Part shown: positions 20,242-30,382 of the stretch, one piece after another
Layout: every line of letters begins with the position of its first letter
Position numbering within the stretch: the stretch's first letter is position 1
Source of the DNA: Mollicutes bacterium
Lineage (GTDB): Bacteria; Bacillota_I; Bacilli_A; Izemoplasmatales; Izemoplasmataceae
Direction of reading: 5' to 3'
Assembly: GCA_003551005.1 (NCBI GenBank)
Contig: PULR01000033.1
Coordinates: 1-64,000, forward strand
Length of the DNA stretch: 64,000 bases
The notes under the pieces: generated by a model
What the model saw: the letters and a program-made list of their open reading frames with translations, nothing else
Database searches by the model: none
What the model was told of the DNA's origin: nothing
Position numbers and translations under genes: made by a program

Positions 20242-21240
20242 ATGATCAAGATCGCCATCGACGCCATGGGCGGTGATTTTGCGCCGAAAGAACAAGTAGA
20301 GGGTGCCCAGCTTGCCATCGCCAGGATACCGGACATCGAACTTACTTTGTATGGCGATGAGACGGAAATCCGTAAGTATCTGCAAGATGAGAGTCGAATC
20401 AACATCGTGCAGGCGGATGGTGTGGTCTCTATGGATGAGAAGGATCCCATCCGGGCCATCCGGCAGAACCGTAGAAGCTCCATGGCGCTCGCCCTCAGCA
20501 GCGTCCGCAAGGAAGGACAGGATGCGGTCGTCTCCAGTGGCGCCACGCAGGCGTTGATCGCCGGAGCGCACATCCTGATCGGACGCATGAAGGGCATGAA
20601 GCGCACCGCCATCGCACCGGTCATTCCGACGGTCGGCAACGGCCGCATGATACTGCTTGATGCGGGGGCCAACATGGAGATCCGCCCCGAGCATATGCTG
20701 CAGCAAGCGCATTTCGCCACCGTCTATGCAAAGGAGATCCTCGACATCGCCGAACCGAAGGTCGGCTTGATCAACGTCGGTACCGAAGAAGGCAAGGGGC
20801 GCGAGCTCGACAACGACGTGGAAGCACTTTTCAAATCCAACGCGCGCATCGACTTCCATGGAAACGTCGAGCCCAAGGATGTCCTCGACCCGCCGGCTGA
20901 AGTCCTCATCAGCGACGGCTTCACGGCGAACATTGTCATGAAGACCATCGAAGGGACAGCGAAAGGCATGGGGACGATGCTGAAAGAAGAGCTTTCTCAA
21001 GGTATTCTTGGCAAGCTCGGGCTGTTGCTTTCATATCGGAATCTCAAGCGGTTCAAGCGTCGCATGGACCCCGCAGAAATCGGTGGAGCGATGATCTATG
21101 GTCTGCGCGGCGTCGCCATCAAAGCGCAGGGCGCATCCAAAAGCGACGGTTTTTATAACGCTATCCGGCAGGCGTCCGATGTCGTGCGTCAGGATGTCAT
21201 AGAGAAAGTCTCAACCGTCATCGAGAGTGAGGAGACATGA
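20242..21240 (+). CDS. plsX: Phosphate acyltransferase PlsX
   Basis: KIAIDAMGGDFAP, LDAGANMEI, DGFTANIVMKTIEG. Confidence 0.96.
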   Translation: MIKIAIDAMGGDFAPKEQVEGAQLAIARIPDIELTLYGDETEIRKYLQDESRINIVQADGVVSMDEKDPIRAIRQNRRSSMALALSSVRKEGQDAVVSSGATQALIAGAHILIGRMKGMKRTAIAPVIPTVGNGRMILLDAGANMEIRPEHMLQQAHFATVYAKEILDIAEPKVGLINVGTEEGKGRELDNDVEALFKSNARIDFHGNVEPKDVLDPPAEVLISDGFTANIVMKTIEGTAKGMGTMLKEELSQGILGKLGLLLSYRNLKRFKRRMDPAEIGGAMIYGLRGVAIKAQGASKSDGFYNAIRQASDVVRQDVIEKVSTVIESEET

Positions 21241-21941
21241 AAGATGCAAGAGGACTCGAGGCTTTCTTCGGCATCGAGTTCAACGACCGAAGGCTACTTT
21301 TGACAGCCCTGACGCATTCCTCCTATGCGAACGAACACGACGTGGAATCCAATGAACGGCTTGAATTCGTCGGGGATGCCGTGCTGGATCTGATCATGGC
21401 CCGTTATCTCTACGAAGAGAACCGCCACTACAACGAAGGAAAGCTGACCAAGCGCCGCGCCCGCTATGTCTGTGAAGCGGCCCTGGTCGAGTATGCCAAG
21501 GCCTGCGAGCTCGGTGAGTATCTGCTGCTCGGTTATGGCGAGGAGAAAAGCGGCGGTCGGCAGCGGCATGCGCTGCTCGCCGATGCTTTTGAAGCGTTCG
21601 TCGGCGCGCTGTTTTTAGATCAAGGCTTCGAGGCCGTCTATACCGTAGCCGAGAAGGTCGTCTTTCCTTATGTTGAAAAGAGCGATGAAAGAGAATTCAT
21701 CGATTTCAAATCACACCTTCAAGAGCTGGTCCAGTCCGACCGACGGGAGCTTTCCTATCAACTCGTCTCCGAGGAAGGTCCTTCGCATGACCGGGTGTTC
21801 ACCACAAGGGTCTTTCTGGACGAGATCCTGATGGGTGAAGGCCGGGGAAGAACTAAGAAGGAAGCGGAACAACGCGCCGCCGAAGAGGCGCTTTCGAAGC
21901 TGGCGGACAACAGCGCCGCGGCCAAAGGAGGGTCGTCGTGA
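21237..21941 (+). CDS. rnc: Ribonuclease III
   Basis: NERLEFVGDAVLDL, LLADAFEAFVGALFLD, C-terminal dsRBD. Confidence 0.97.
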   Translation: MKDARGLEAFFGIEFNDRRLLLTALTHSSYANEHDVESNERLEFVGDAVLDLIMARYLYEENRHYNEGKLTKRRARYVCEAALVEYAKACELGEYLLLGYGEEKSGGRQRHALLADAFEAFVGALFLDQGFEAVYTVAEKVVFPYVEKSDEREFIDFKSHLQELVQSDRRELSYQLVSEEGPSHDRVFTTRVFLDEILMGEGRGRTKKEAEQRAAEEALSKLADNSAAAKGGSS

Positions 21942-22561
21942 AACATGTCTTGAAGACCTTGATCGACGATGGCATTGTCGACTTTCGGGCCCTGGTGTTG
22001 AAGTATTACCATCGACTTGATCTGTCCGAATCCGAAGCTGTCGCGCTGATCAAGCTGCACGATCTGCTAGAAGAGCAGCAGCAAATCATCAAACCCTCGA
22101 AGTTCGCCAAGTGGCTCGCCTTGAGCGAAAGACAGACAGAGAAGACACTTGAAGGCCTCATCGAGAAAGGGTATCTCAGCATTTCTCTCGTCGAGGACGA
22201 GGATGGTCGCGAGCGGGAGTCGTTCGATGTCGACCATTTTCTTTTCAAGGTTGTCAGTCTCATTGAAAGCAAGGCCACAAAAGGCAACGAGGATACACTG
22301 GCAAAGACCGTCGAGTTCTTGGAGAAGACGCTGAACCGGCCGCTTCGGGCATTGGACCTGGAACTCGTCGAGAAGTGGATCAACGAGGAAGGCTACTCGT
22401 TCGAAATGGTCGAAGCGGCCGCCCTCGAGAGTCTGAAGAAGAAAAAGCCCTCTCTGCAGGAGGTCGACCGGGTCCTCTACAATGAGCAGAAACGGGTGGG
22501 GGGCACAAGCCCTTCGAAATCCGAAGCCCTCAAGGAGTTTCATAAACTGTGGGACGAGTGA
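21938..22561 (+). CDS. dnaD: DnaD-family replication initiation protein
   Basis: DnaD N-terminal wHTH followed by the DnaB/DnaD domain (WINEEGYSFEMVEAA); directly upstream of nth. Confidence 0.8.
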   Translation: MKHVLKTLIDDGIVDFRALVLKYYHRLDLSESEAVALIKLHDLLEEQQQIIKPSKFAKWLALSERQTEKTLEGLIEKGYLSISLVEDEDGRERESFDVDHFLFKVVSLIESKATKGNEDTLAKTVEFLEKTLNRPLRALDLELVEKWINEEGYSFEMVEAAALESLKKKKPSLQEVDRVLYNEQKRVGGTSPSKSEALKEFHKLWDE

Positions 22562-23169
22562 AGGATATCCTCTCCAAGTTGGACGCTCTTTATGCGGACC
22601 CAAAGAGCGAACTCCACCACAGGTCCGACTTCGAACTGCTCATCAGCGTCATCCTGAGCGCTCAGGCCACCGATGCGGCCGTGAACCGTGTAACCGGGAA
22701 GCTCTTCCAGCAATACCCGACCGCGAAAGCAATGAGCAAAGCCCCGCAAGCTTCACTCGAGGCCGTGCTCCGTCCGTTAGGCTTGTATAAGAACAAGGCC
22801 CGCAACATAAAAAAAACCTGCAGGATTCTTCAGGAGACGCACGGGGGAGACGTCCCTCGACAACAAACCGCGCTTGAAGCCCTTCCGGGGGTGGGGCGCA
22901 AGACTGCGAATGTGGTATTGAGCGCCTTCGGCATCCCGCGTATCGCCGTCGACACCCACGTTGCCAGGGTGTCGAAACGCTTGAAACTCGCGGAGTGGGA
23001 GGATTCACCCCGGACCGTTGAAAAGAAGTTGATGGACGCCCTTCCCAAGTCGCGCTGGACAAGAACCCACCATCAGATGATTCTATTCGGCCGCTACCGG
23101 TGCCGATCCCGCAAGCCGGCCTGCGAAGGCTGTCCTCTCAAGCCGTGGTGTCGTTATCCCGATATCTAA
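22549..23169 (+). CDS. nth: Endonuclease III
   Basis: LLISVILSAQATDAAVN, LPGVGRKTANVVL, C-x6-C-x2-C-x5-C Fe-S cluster; GTG start. Confidence 0.95.
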   Translation: MGRVKDILSKLDALYADPKSELHHRSDFELLISVILSAQATDAAVNRVTGKLFQQYPTAKAMSKAPQASLEAVLRPLGLYKNKARNIKKTCRILQETHGGDVPRQQTALEALPGVGRKTANVVLSAFGIPRIAVDTHVARVSKRLKLAEWEDSPRTVEKKLMDALPKSRWTRTHHQMILFGRYRCRSRKPACEGCPLKPWCRYPDI

Positions 23170-23193
23170 AAGGGCGTTGCTCGCCCTTTTTCT
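23168..23193. terminator. Bidirectional terminator
   Basis: AAAAGGGCGTTGCTCGCCCTTTTT between convergent genes. Confidence 0.75.
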
Positions 23194-23405
23194 TATAGCA
23201 CGCCCGCCAGGGCGATGAAGAGGAAGAAGGCGACGACAACCAGCGGGATGGCGACACTGAGCAGGAACACCTTCCAAAGGCTCAGCTTGGCAAGGTCGGG
23301 GTCGTTGCGGTAGTCCTGGTTGTAGACGACGAAAAGCAGCAACCCCACCAGCGGGATGAGGAAAATGAAATAGCGACTCTTGTCTTTGCGTTCGCGATCG
23401 GGCAT
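23193..23405 (-). CDS. Small two-TM membrane protein, unknown function
   Basis: MPDRERKDKSRYFIFLIPLVGLLLFVVYNQDYRNDPDLAKLSLWKVFLLSVAIPLVVVAFFLFIALAGVL; preceded by GGGGGGA SD-like tract. Confidence 0.6.
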   Translation of the reverse strand: MPDRERKDKSRYFIFLIPLVGLLLFVVYNQDYRNDPDLAKLSLWKVFLLSVAIPLVVVAFFLFIALAGVL

Positions 23406-23605
23406 CTTAATCCCCCCTTTCAGTCTACCATGTTTCATCTTTCCGGCCAAAAGCGAGCGGATCGGAAACGGTGTGACTTTCAAGCACCGAAGGGAGGGGA
23501 ATCGGATCTGTTTGTTTCACAGGTCCGTCCTTGAGTCGCGGGAAAGTGCTTCGCCATCCTCGTCAGTAGAATAAGAATGAAGAAGCGAATGAAGGAGGAT
23601 GGTCA

Positions 23606-24862
23606 GTGAACTATCGCAAGTTGAAGCGGACTCTGGAGCGCAAATTCGCCAGCCGGGCCGTCGTCGGCTCTCCTCGGGTCGGGAATGTCCTCAGGCGCAA
23701 GCGGCTTGAGAAGAATATGACGCAGGAAGAAGCAGCCGACGGTCTTTTCAGCGTCAGTTATCTCTCGAAGGTCGAAAACGACAAGCTTACGCCCAATGAA
23801 AGGTTTGTCGAGGAGATGTCAAGAAAGTTCGGCATCGACTTGAAGGCGTATACCGGATCGTTCAACCCTTCGACCCTCCTCAAACGGGCCATCCGTCATT
23901 TTTATGATCAGGATTCCTCCGCGCTCGATGCGATAATCGAAGAGGCCGAAAACCAAAACAGCCAGGTCTGTGCGGACTTGTTTACGGCGATGCGGCTGCA
24001 TGTGCTCGCAGAGTATGAGGACTGCAGCCGGACACTTGAGAGCCTGCATGCCTATTATGCATCGATGGACCTTCAGTGCGCTTCCACGCTGATTGTCGTT
24101 CATGCGGCCAACGAATTCGCCCGGCGTCATTACCGGCGGGCGTTGAAGCTTTTGAACGTGCTTGCGGATTGCGAAGGTCTGATGGACCCTGTCCTCAAGA
24201 CTCTTGAACATTTCTACGCCTTCCTCATCCAGCAGAGTCTCGGGTATCGGACCTCGAGCATGCGCCACTATGATCTTGCCATCAAGGGATTCGCCGAACG
24301 GCCCAACGCGTCGCGGGAGTTTCGCCTGAGGCTTGGAAGGCTGTATTTCACGGCGTTCGAGAAGCCTTCTGAAGCGTCAAGAGAGCTTGATGCACTTCCG
24401 TTTTTCTCCATTCCGAGCGAGCATGTGAACCTCTATCACACAGTCTGCATTCTCAGCGACCCTTCGAAATACATGAACGAGGAGATGCTCTGCGATGCCT
24501 ATTTGAATGTCCAGCATAGGGATGAATGGTATTATCGATTCCTGACGCATCTGTATGCGTTGAACCGGACGGATGAAAACCTGCGGGCCCGGCTGGTGGA
24601 GCGCTTCAAGGACTCGCCGCCGCTCGCGCTGCAGGAAGCGGCATATTTTCACTCCATGGTCCTCGCGGACACCCCCGAGTACAAACGCCATCTGCAGGAT
24701 GTCTGCCTGCCGCTTGCGGAGCGCTCGCAGGAGCGTTTCTACCTCGAACACTGCACCGACCGGCTGAGCGAGCTGGCGATTCGTGACGCCCGCTACAAGG
24801 AAGCCGTCCTGATGCTAAGGCGCAAACACCGGATTCAGGAGACCCTTGATGCACCGATCTGA
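23606..24862 (+). CDS. XRE-family HTH regulator with long helical/TPR-like C-terminal domain
   Basis: LRRKRLEKNMTQEEAADGLFSVSYLSKVENDKLTPNERFVEEMSRKF HTH; helical repeats after it; GTG start with GGAGG. Confidence 0.8.
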   Translation: MNYRKLKRTLERKFASRAVVGSPRVGNVLRRKRLEKNMTQEEAADGLFSVSYLSKVENDKLTPNERFVEEMSRKFGIDLKAYTGSFNPSTLLKRAIRHFYDQDSSALDAIIEEAENQNSQVCADLFTAMRLHVLAEYEDCSRTLESLHAYYASMDLQCASTLIVVHAANEFARRHYRRALKLLNVLADCEGLMDPVLKTLEHFYAFLIQQSLGYRTSSMRHYDLAIKGFAERPNASREFRLRLGRLYFTAFEKPSEASRELDALPFFSIPSEHVNLYHTVCILSDPSKYMNEEMLCDAYLNVQHRDEWYYRFLTHLYALNRTDENLRARLVERFKDSPPLALQEAAYFHSMVLADTPEYKRHLQDVCLPLAERSQERFYLEHCTDRLSELAIRDARYKEAVLMLRRKHRIQETLDAPI

Positions 24863-24922
24863 TTGATGTTCGCAACGAGCGGATCCATGGTATAATCGAG
24901 AGAGCATTGGAGTGGTCGTCTG

Positions 24923-26335
24923 ATGAGTTCTCTCGACAAGACAGGAAAAGATGAACGCAGCCGGATGCTCGGCAGGATGGATACGAAGAAACTGCTGATC
25001 CGCCTCGCGATTCCGGCCATCGTCGCGATGATGGTCAATTCGCTTTACAACCTCGTAGATACGATCTTCATCGCCTGGGGTGCGAGCGAAGTGGCGATCG
25101 GCGCATTGGCCGTCGCCTTCCCGGTGCAGATGATCGTGCTCGCTATCGGCATCATGGTCGGCATCGGCAGCGCCTCCGTCTTTTCTCGTGCCTACGGCCG
25201 TGATGATGAGGATGCGATGCTGCGGACCGTGAACAGCGCGATCGTCCTCAATCTGTTCCTCTCGGTGATGGTCTCGGTTCTGACTTTCATCTTCCTCGAT
25301 GAACTGCTGAGACTGTTCGCCGGGGACATCGATCCGGAAATCTACGGCCGGACGCTGGATTATGCCCGGGATTATCTGACGTTCATCCTGGTCGCACTGC
25401 CGCCGTTCTCGCTTTCGATCGTGATGAATAATCTCACACGTGCGGAAGGACGCCCCAAGATTGCGATGATCTCCTTGATTCTGGGGGCTGCTTTGAACAT
25501 CGTGCTCGACCCCATCTTCATCTTCGACTGGGGGCTCGGACTTGGCGTGCGCGGGGCCGCCCTGGCCACCGCCGTCTCGAAGACGGTCTCGTTCCTTTAT
25601 GTCTTCAACCGGGCCATGCAGCCGGAAAGCGCGCTGACCATCCAGCTGAAAAAACTCCACCGGCTGGATTTCCGGATGATGGGGGAGATCACGGCCATCG
25701 GCATGCCGACGTTCGTCCGCAACACGCTCGGCGCGGTGCTCGTCATCATCGTCAACAACCTGATCACGACCTATGCGGCGGCGAACCATGATCTGTATTT
25801 GTCAATCTACGGGGTGATCACCCGCTTGATCATGTTCAGCCTGATGCCCGGTTTCGGATTGGTGCAGGGCCTGCAGCCGATTGTGGGATTCAACTATGGC
25901 GCGACGTTCTACCGCCGGGTGCACGAGGCCATTGCGTTCGCTACGCGGCTGCTTTTTGGCTACATGCTGGTGGTGAAGGTGTTGATCCTGCTTTTCAGCG
26001 AGCAGTTGTTCTGGCTGTTCAGCGACGACCGGACCGGGTTCTTCGTCCAGACCGGTGCGAATGCGTTCAGCATCGTCGCCCTCGGGTTTTCGATGATTAC
26101 GTTCCAGATTGTCCTCTCGAGCGTATACCAGGCACTCGGATATCCGGTGCGGGCTTTTTTCGTGGCGCTTTCCAGACAGTTCCTGCTCTTCATCCCCATC
26201 AGTTTCATTCTCGCTGGGTGGCTCGGCATCGCCGGCGTCTGGCTCACCTTTCTTGTCTCCGATGCCACCGCCGGACTGCTTTCCATGTTCGCCCATTATT
26301 ACGAGATGTACGATCTGCGACGCAGATCCGCCTGA
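24923..26335 (+). CDS. MATE family efflux transporter
   Basis: 12-TM MATE pattern (LAIPAIVAMMVNSLYNLVDTIFIAWG, ALGYPVRAFFVALSRQ). Confidence 0.92.
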   Translation: MSSLDKTGKDERSRMLGRMDTKKLLIRLAIPAIVAMMVNSLYNLVDTIFIAWGASEVAIGALAVAFPVQMIVLAIGIMVGIGSASVFSRAYGRDDEDAMLRTVNSAIVLNLFLSVMVSVLTFIFLDELLRLFAGDIDPEIYGRTLDYARDYLTFILVALPPFSLSIVMNNLTRAEGRPKIAMISLILGAALNIVLDPIFIFDWGLGLGVRGAALATAVSKTVSFLYVFNRAMQPESALTIQLKKLHRLDFRMMGEITAIGMPTFVRNTLGAVLVIIVNNLITTYAAANHDLYLSIYGVITRLIMFSLMPGFGLVQGLQPIVGFNYGATFYRRVHEAIAFATRLLFGYMLVVKVLILLFSEQLFWLFSDDRTGFFVQTGANAFSIVALGFSMITFQIVLSSVYQALGYPVRAFFVALSRQFLLFIPISFILAGWLGIAGVWLTFLVSDATAGLLSMFAHYYEMYDLRRRSA

Positions 26336-26345
26336 TGCAGGAAAC

Positions 26346-26381
26346 AAAAAAGCCCGGCGCCTTTGAGGCGGCCGGGCTTTT
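26346..26381. terminator. Bidirectional terminator between MATE and mrp
   Basis: AAAAGCCCGGCGCC-TTTGA-GGCGGCCGGGCTTTT. Confidence 0.8.
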
Positions 26382-26388
26382 GCATGCC

Positions 26389-27381
26389 TTATAAGGACTT
26401 GATGAGCTTGTTCGCGAGGCCGAGATAGAGGACACCGATCTCCTCTTCGGCGCCGAAGAGGCTGTGGTGGCCGCTTTTTGGCTGTCCGACGGGGATCCGC
26501 TGCAGCACATCAACCCCCAGTTTCTGCGCAACGGCGTCTCCGCCGCCTTCGCCGAAGATTTTCAGTCGTTCGTCGCCGTGGTCGAGATAGCTCATGTTCT
26601 CCACCACCCCGAGGATGTCGTGATCGAGCTCACGGGCGGCGAGGCCGGCCTTGAGCGCGACGCTTGAAGCTGAAGGGTGCGGGGTGGTGACGATGACCAT
26701 CTTGCAGGAGGGGACGTATTTCTGGATGTCAATCGCCACGTCTCCGGTGCCCGGGGGGAGGTCGACGATCAGATATTCCACATCCTCGGACCAGCCGATG
26801 TCGTAGAAGAAGTGGTTCAGCATCTTCGAAAGCATCGGGCCTCGCCACATGACGGGCTTGTCCTCCTTGATGAAGAACTCCGTGGAGCTGACCTCGATGC
26901 CGTGTTTTTCGAAGGGGCGGATCCGTTCGTTCTCATCGGCGCCGGGCAGTTCGATCGGCATATCGAGGATGACGGGGATGTTGCTGCCGTAGATGTCGGC
27001 GTCGATGATGCCAACCCGCTTGCCGATCCGCTGCAGGGCGAGCGCGAGGTTGGCCGCGACCGTGGACTTGCCGACACCGCCTTTGCCGCTGGCGATGCCG
27101 ATATAGCGCACATCGCGTTCGAGCACGCTGCCTTGCTTCTTGAGGGGCTCGAACTCCACACGCACCCCCTTGAAGCCCAGCTCGCGCTTGATGACGCTGG
27201 CGAGTTCGCGTCTCAGCTTCTGCTTGGCTTTCTGGTCGTCGGGGTCTCTCATGCCGATGAGCAAGGTGACCTTGTCATCTTCTACGCCGATGTGGCGGAT
27301 GGCGTCGTTCGCTTTGAGCGTGTTGTTGTCGACTGGGTCTTCGATCTTTCCGAGGGCTTCCTTGATGCGTGCTTCATCCAT
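26389..27381 (-). CDS. mrp: Mrp/NBP35-family P-loop Fe-S carrier ATPase
   Basis: GKGGVGKSTVAANLALAL, DADIYGSNIPVIL, LIVDLPPGTGDVAI; N-terminal DUF59. Confidence 0.93.
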   Translation of the reverse strand: MDEARIKEALGKIEDPVDNNTLKANDAIRHIGVEDDKVTLLIGMRDPDDQKAKQKLRRELASVIKRELGFKGVRVEFEPLKKQGSVLERDVRYIGIASGKGGVGKSTVAANLALALQRIGKRVGIIDADIYGSNIPVILDMPIELPGADENERIRPFEKHGIEVSSTEFFIKEDKPVMWRGPMLSKMLNHFFYDIGWSEDVEYLIVDLPPGTGDVAIDIQKYVPSCKMVIVTTPHPSASSVALKAGLAARELDHDILGVVENMSYLDHGDERLKIFGEGGGDAVAQKLGVDVLQRIPVGQPKSGHHSLFGAEEEIGVLYLGLANKLIKSL

Positions 27382-27435
27382 GGTTATCACCTGGCTATAT
27401 TATAGGCGTGTAGCGGTTGATGGGCAAGAAAAACG

Positions 27436-28584
27436 CTAATCAATGTAGAGCGGGTCGAATTCGCGTTCGAAAGCCCGCGATTGGGGCACGCCGAGTTCAA
27501 AGAGGCGGCTGATGCGAAGTTCGATGTCGAGATAGGGGTGACGCTCCCGCCCGAGCTTGCTGATGAGAGGAACGTGAAGGCTCTTCTTGATGACGCCGAG
27601 CTGGCGGCGGCCCCTTGCGTTCATGCCGAGGACTCTCACATAGGGCGGGTCGAACGTCGTCACATCCTCCTTCTCGATGCGGAGGAGGGCGTGCATGAGC
27701 GAACGCTTGAGCTTGGAGACCGTGTAGCGTCTGCTGCGCAGGGAATCGATGAGCTCGTCGACGCTCTTTGTCCGTCGTTGTTTGAGCATGTGGTTCTCGA
27801 GACCCTCCTCGAAGGAGAAGACGCGTTTCAATGTCCGCTCCGTATGCGAGGCCAGGACATAGTCGAACTCACGTTTGTAGCGTTCAAGCGTGTTGATGGG
27901 CAGTTTCTGCACGGTTTGCCGGACGTACTCCGGCAGGAACTCCCCGACGGGCTGAGACTGTTGAATGGCCTCACGGATGGCGGAAGCGCTCTGTATCCGC
28001 TTGCCTTTTTCGAGGTCGCCGTAATAACCGGCTCCCACTCTTCGGATGGTGAGGGGACGCATGGAGCTTCCCAGCCGATAGATGGCCTGGATGTACTGCA
28101 CCCCCAGGATGTCGTTGGGAAGCTTCGGCAGATTATCCCCGCCTAGCGAGCGCAGCGCTTTATCCGCGGCGCTGGGATAGGAGAATCCGTCTTTGAGATA
28201 GCTTCTGAGGGTTTCGTTGTAGGCATTGGTGCGCATCAATTCCGCGACCGTGCGTAGCTTGTCGACCTCGCCGCATTCACTGCCGAAGACGACAGTATCC
28301 GCGCCGAGCATGTGCAGCAGCGCGATCGATGCATAAGCGAAGTGATCGGCGTTCTGCAGGGTGAGGACGCCGGGGAGTTCGACGACCAGATCGACGCCGG
28401 CCTTGATCGCCCATCGGGCCCGTTCGAACTTGTCGTAGGCGGCGAATTCGCCGCGTTGTACGACGTTGCCGCTCATCACGGCCACGACAAGATCCGCCCC
28501 GCTTTCTTCCCGGGCGGCTTGTAAGTGATGGATGTGTCCATAGTGGAGCGGGTTGTATTCAACGACGATGCCAGCGACCCTCAT
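27436..28584 (-). CDS. tmcAL: tRNA(Met) cytidine acetate ligase (YlbM)
   Basis: VAGIVVEYNPLHYGHIHHL, VAVMSGNVVQRGEFA. Confidence 0.92.
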   Translation of the reverse strand: MRVAGIVVEYNPLHYGHIHHLQAAREESGADLVVAVMSGNVVQRGEFAAYDKFERARWAIKAGVDLVVELPGVLTLQNADHFAYASIALLHMLGADTVVFGSECGEVDKLRTVAELMRTNAYNETLRSYLKDGFSYPSAADKALRSLGGDNLPKLPNDILGVQYIQAIYRLGSSMRPLTIRRVGAGYYGDLEKGKRIQSASAIREAIQQSQPVGEFLPEYVRQTVQKLPINTLERYKREFDYVLASHTERTLKRVFSFEEGLENHMLKQRRTKSVDELIDSLRSRRYTVSKLKRSLMHALLRIEKEDVTTFDPPYVRVLGMNARGRRQLGVIKKSLHVPLISKLGRERHPYLDIELRISRLFELGVPQSRAFEREFDPLYID

Positions 28585-28626
28585 GATGGGTCCCTCCTTC
28601 CTGCAAAGCTCATTATACCTTATGTT

Positions 28627-28655
28627 TGACTTTATGGACAAGACAGCCTATAATT
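28627..28655 (+). promoter_or_regulatory. Promoter of yceD-rpmF-rsmH
   Basis: TTGACT-17 nt-TATAAT. Confidence 0.7.
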
Positions 28656-28686
28656 TACCCTGCGTAGTGTTCAGGAGGTGAAGGCG

Positions 28687-29169
28687 ATGACCGACGGCAA
28701 ACTGCAGTGGACTACCGACCAGCTGCGTAAACTCCAGCATCAGGACCCGACGTTCGAAGCCACGGTCGATGTGAGCGGATTTGTCCCGAAGGAACAGGAT
28801 ATCATCGCCGTTGCTCCTGCCTACGTCCAGGGTGAGTTCTTCATCGAGGAGGGGGAGCCCGAGCGGTACCATTTCGACCTGCGCATCATCACGACGCTGA
28901 CGGTCGCCTGCTCGCGCACGCTCGAGCCCGTGGAAGTCGAGATGGACTTTTTGGTGTATGAACATTTCGCCGAGGATGAAGAAGACCTTAATCGCAGGCT
29001 GGAGGGAATCACTATTGACTTATTGCCTGTGGTGTGGTCTAATATATATCTGGAAAAGCCAATGCGGGTCATCCATCCCGATGCACTGGATGACGACCGC
29101 TTCGAGCCTTCCGAAGAAGATGAGGGTGTGAACCCCCTGCTTTCGGAGCTCGAGAAGTTCAAGGGTTAG
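28687..29169 (+). CDS. YceD/DUF177 family protein
   Basis: Size and position directly before rpmF; DUF177-like acidic C-terminus; SD AGGAGGTG. Confidence 0.82.
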   Translation: MTDGKLQWTTDQLRKLQHQDPTFEATVDVSGFVPKEQDIIAVAPAYVQGEFFIEEGEPERYHFDLRIITTLTVACSRTLEPVEVEMDFLVYEHFAEDEEDLNRRLEGITIDLLPVVWSNIYLEKPMRVIHPDALDDDRFEPSEEDEGVNPLLSELEKFKG

Positions 29170-29180
29170 GAGGTAGCCTC

Positions 29181-29381
29181 ATGGCAGTATCCCCAAGAAG
29201 GGTGTCGAAGACACGTAAGCGTAAGCGTCGCACCCACAAGAAACTGCGCGTGCCCGGGATGGTTGTTTGCGACAACTGCGGCGAGATGAAACTCGCGCAC
29301 CGGGTGTGCAAGTCCTGCGGACACTACAAGGGCCGCGAAGTCATCCGCCCCGCCGCGGATGAAACCGATGCTGACGAGTAG
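29181..29381 (+). CDS. rpmF: 50S ribosomal protein L32 (zinc-ribbon form)
   Basis: [21 protein letters not shown]...[25 protein letters not shown]. Confidence 0.96.
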   Translation: MAVSPRRVSKTRKRKRRTHKKLRVPGMVVCDNCGEMKLAHRVCKSCGHYKGREVIRPAADETDADE

Positions 29382-29387
29382 GCATCA

Positions 29388-29416
29388 AAAGAAGCGCTTT
29401 ATAAAGCGTTTTTCTT
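29388..29416 (+). terminator. Terminator-like hairpin after rpmF
   Basis: AAGCGCTTTATAAAGCGTTTTTCTTTT. Confidence 0.6.
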
Positions 29417-29434
29417 TTATCTGGAGGCGGTTTG

Positions 29435-30361
29435 ATGGACCATGAACCCGTTTTGCTTGATGAAGCGCTGGATCTGCTTTCGCCTAAGCCGGATGGCATT
29501 TATGTCGATTGCACCCTCGGGGGCGGCGCGCACGCCGAAGCGCTGCTCAGGGAGATCCCCGAGGGCTGGTTGTATGCTTTCGACCGGGATGCGGCCGCTA
29601 TCTCGCGTTCGCGTGAACGTTTGAGGGCTGTTTCGGAGCGGTTCACGGTGTTCAACCAGGATTTCAGGCATTTGCAGGAGACCTTGAGGGAAGCGGGCAT
29701 CACCCGTGTGGACGGGGTGCTTTATGATTTAGGCGTGTCAAGTTTCCATTTCGACGAGCCGCAACGCGGTTTTTCCTATCGTCATGACGCTCCGCTGGAT
29801 ATGCGTATGGACCAGCGAGCGTCCAAGACGGCAAGGGAAGTCGTCAACACTTACAAGGAGAACGACCTCAAGCGCATCCTTTTTCAGTACGGGGAGGAGC
29901 GGTTTGCGCCCCGAATCGCCAAAGCCATCGTCGAAGCCCGCAAGGAAGCGCCGATCGAAACCACCGCCGAACTGGTCGACATCGTCCGGAAAGCATTGCC
30001 GGCCAAAGTGGTCCACAGCAAAGGCCACCCGGCCAGACGCACGTTTCAGGCGATCCGCATCGAAGTCAACGAGGAACTGGACGCTCTGCAATCCTCGCTT
30101 GAGCAGGCGATCGAGCTGGTGCGCCCCCAGGGGAGAATCGTCGTCATCAGCTTCCATTCGCTGGAGGATCGGATTGTGAAACGGGCCTTCAAGTCGGCCG
30201 CTACGGTCGATCACCCGGCGGAACTGCCGACGATGCCAAAGACCACCCCGACCCACCGTCGTCTCAACCGCAAGGTCATCCGTCCGACGGATGCGGAGAT
30301 TGCAAACAACTCCAGAGCCTCAAGCGCTAAACTAAGAGCGCTCGAGCGCCTGAGAGAATGA
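29435..30361 (+). CDS. rsmH: 16S rRNA (cytosine1402-N4)-methyltransferase
   Basis: HEPVLLDEALDLL, DCTLGGGAHAEALL, ISFHSLEDRIVKRAFK. Confidence 0.96.
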   Translation: MDHEPVLLDEALDLLSPKPDGIYVDCTLGGGAHAEALLREIPEGWLYAFDRDAAAISRSRERLRAVSERFTVFNQDFRHLQETLREAGITRVDGVLYDLGVSSFHFDEPQRGFSYRHDAPLDMRMDQRASKTAREVVNTYKENDLKRILFQYGEERFAPRIAKAIVEARKEAPIETTAELVDIVRKALPAKVVHSKGHPARRTFQAIRIEVNEELDALQSSLEQAIELVRPQGRIVVISFHSLEDRIVKRAFKSAATVDHPAELPTMPKTTPTHRRLNRKVIRPTDAEIANNSRASSAKLRALERLRE

Positions 30362-30382
30362 CAGGACTTTCAATTCTCGTCC

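Noticed and set aside
24815-25789. 324-aa minus-strand ORF opposite the MATE gene
   Set aside because: His/Asp/Arg-rich composition typical of the complement of a membrane-protein gene.
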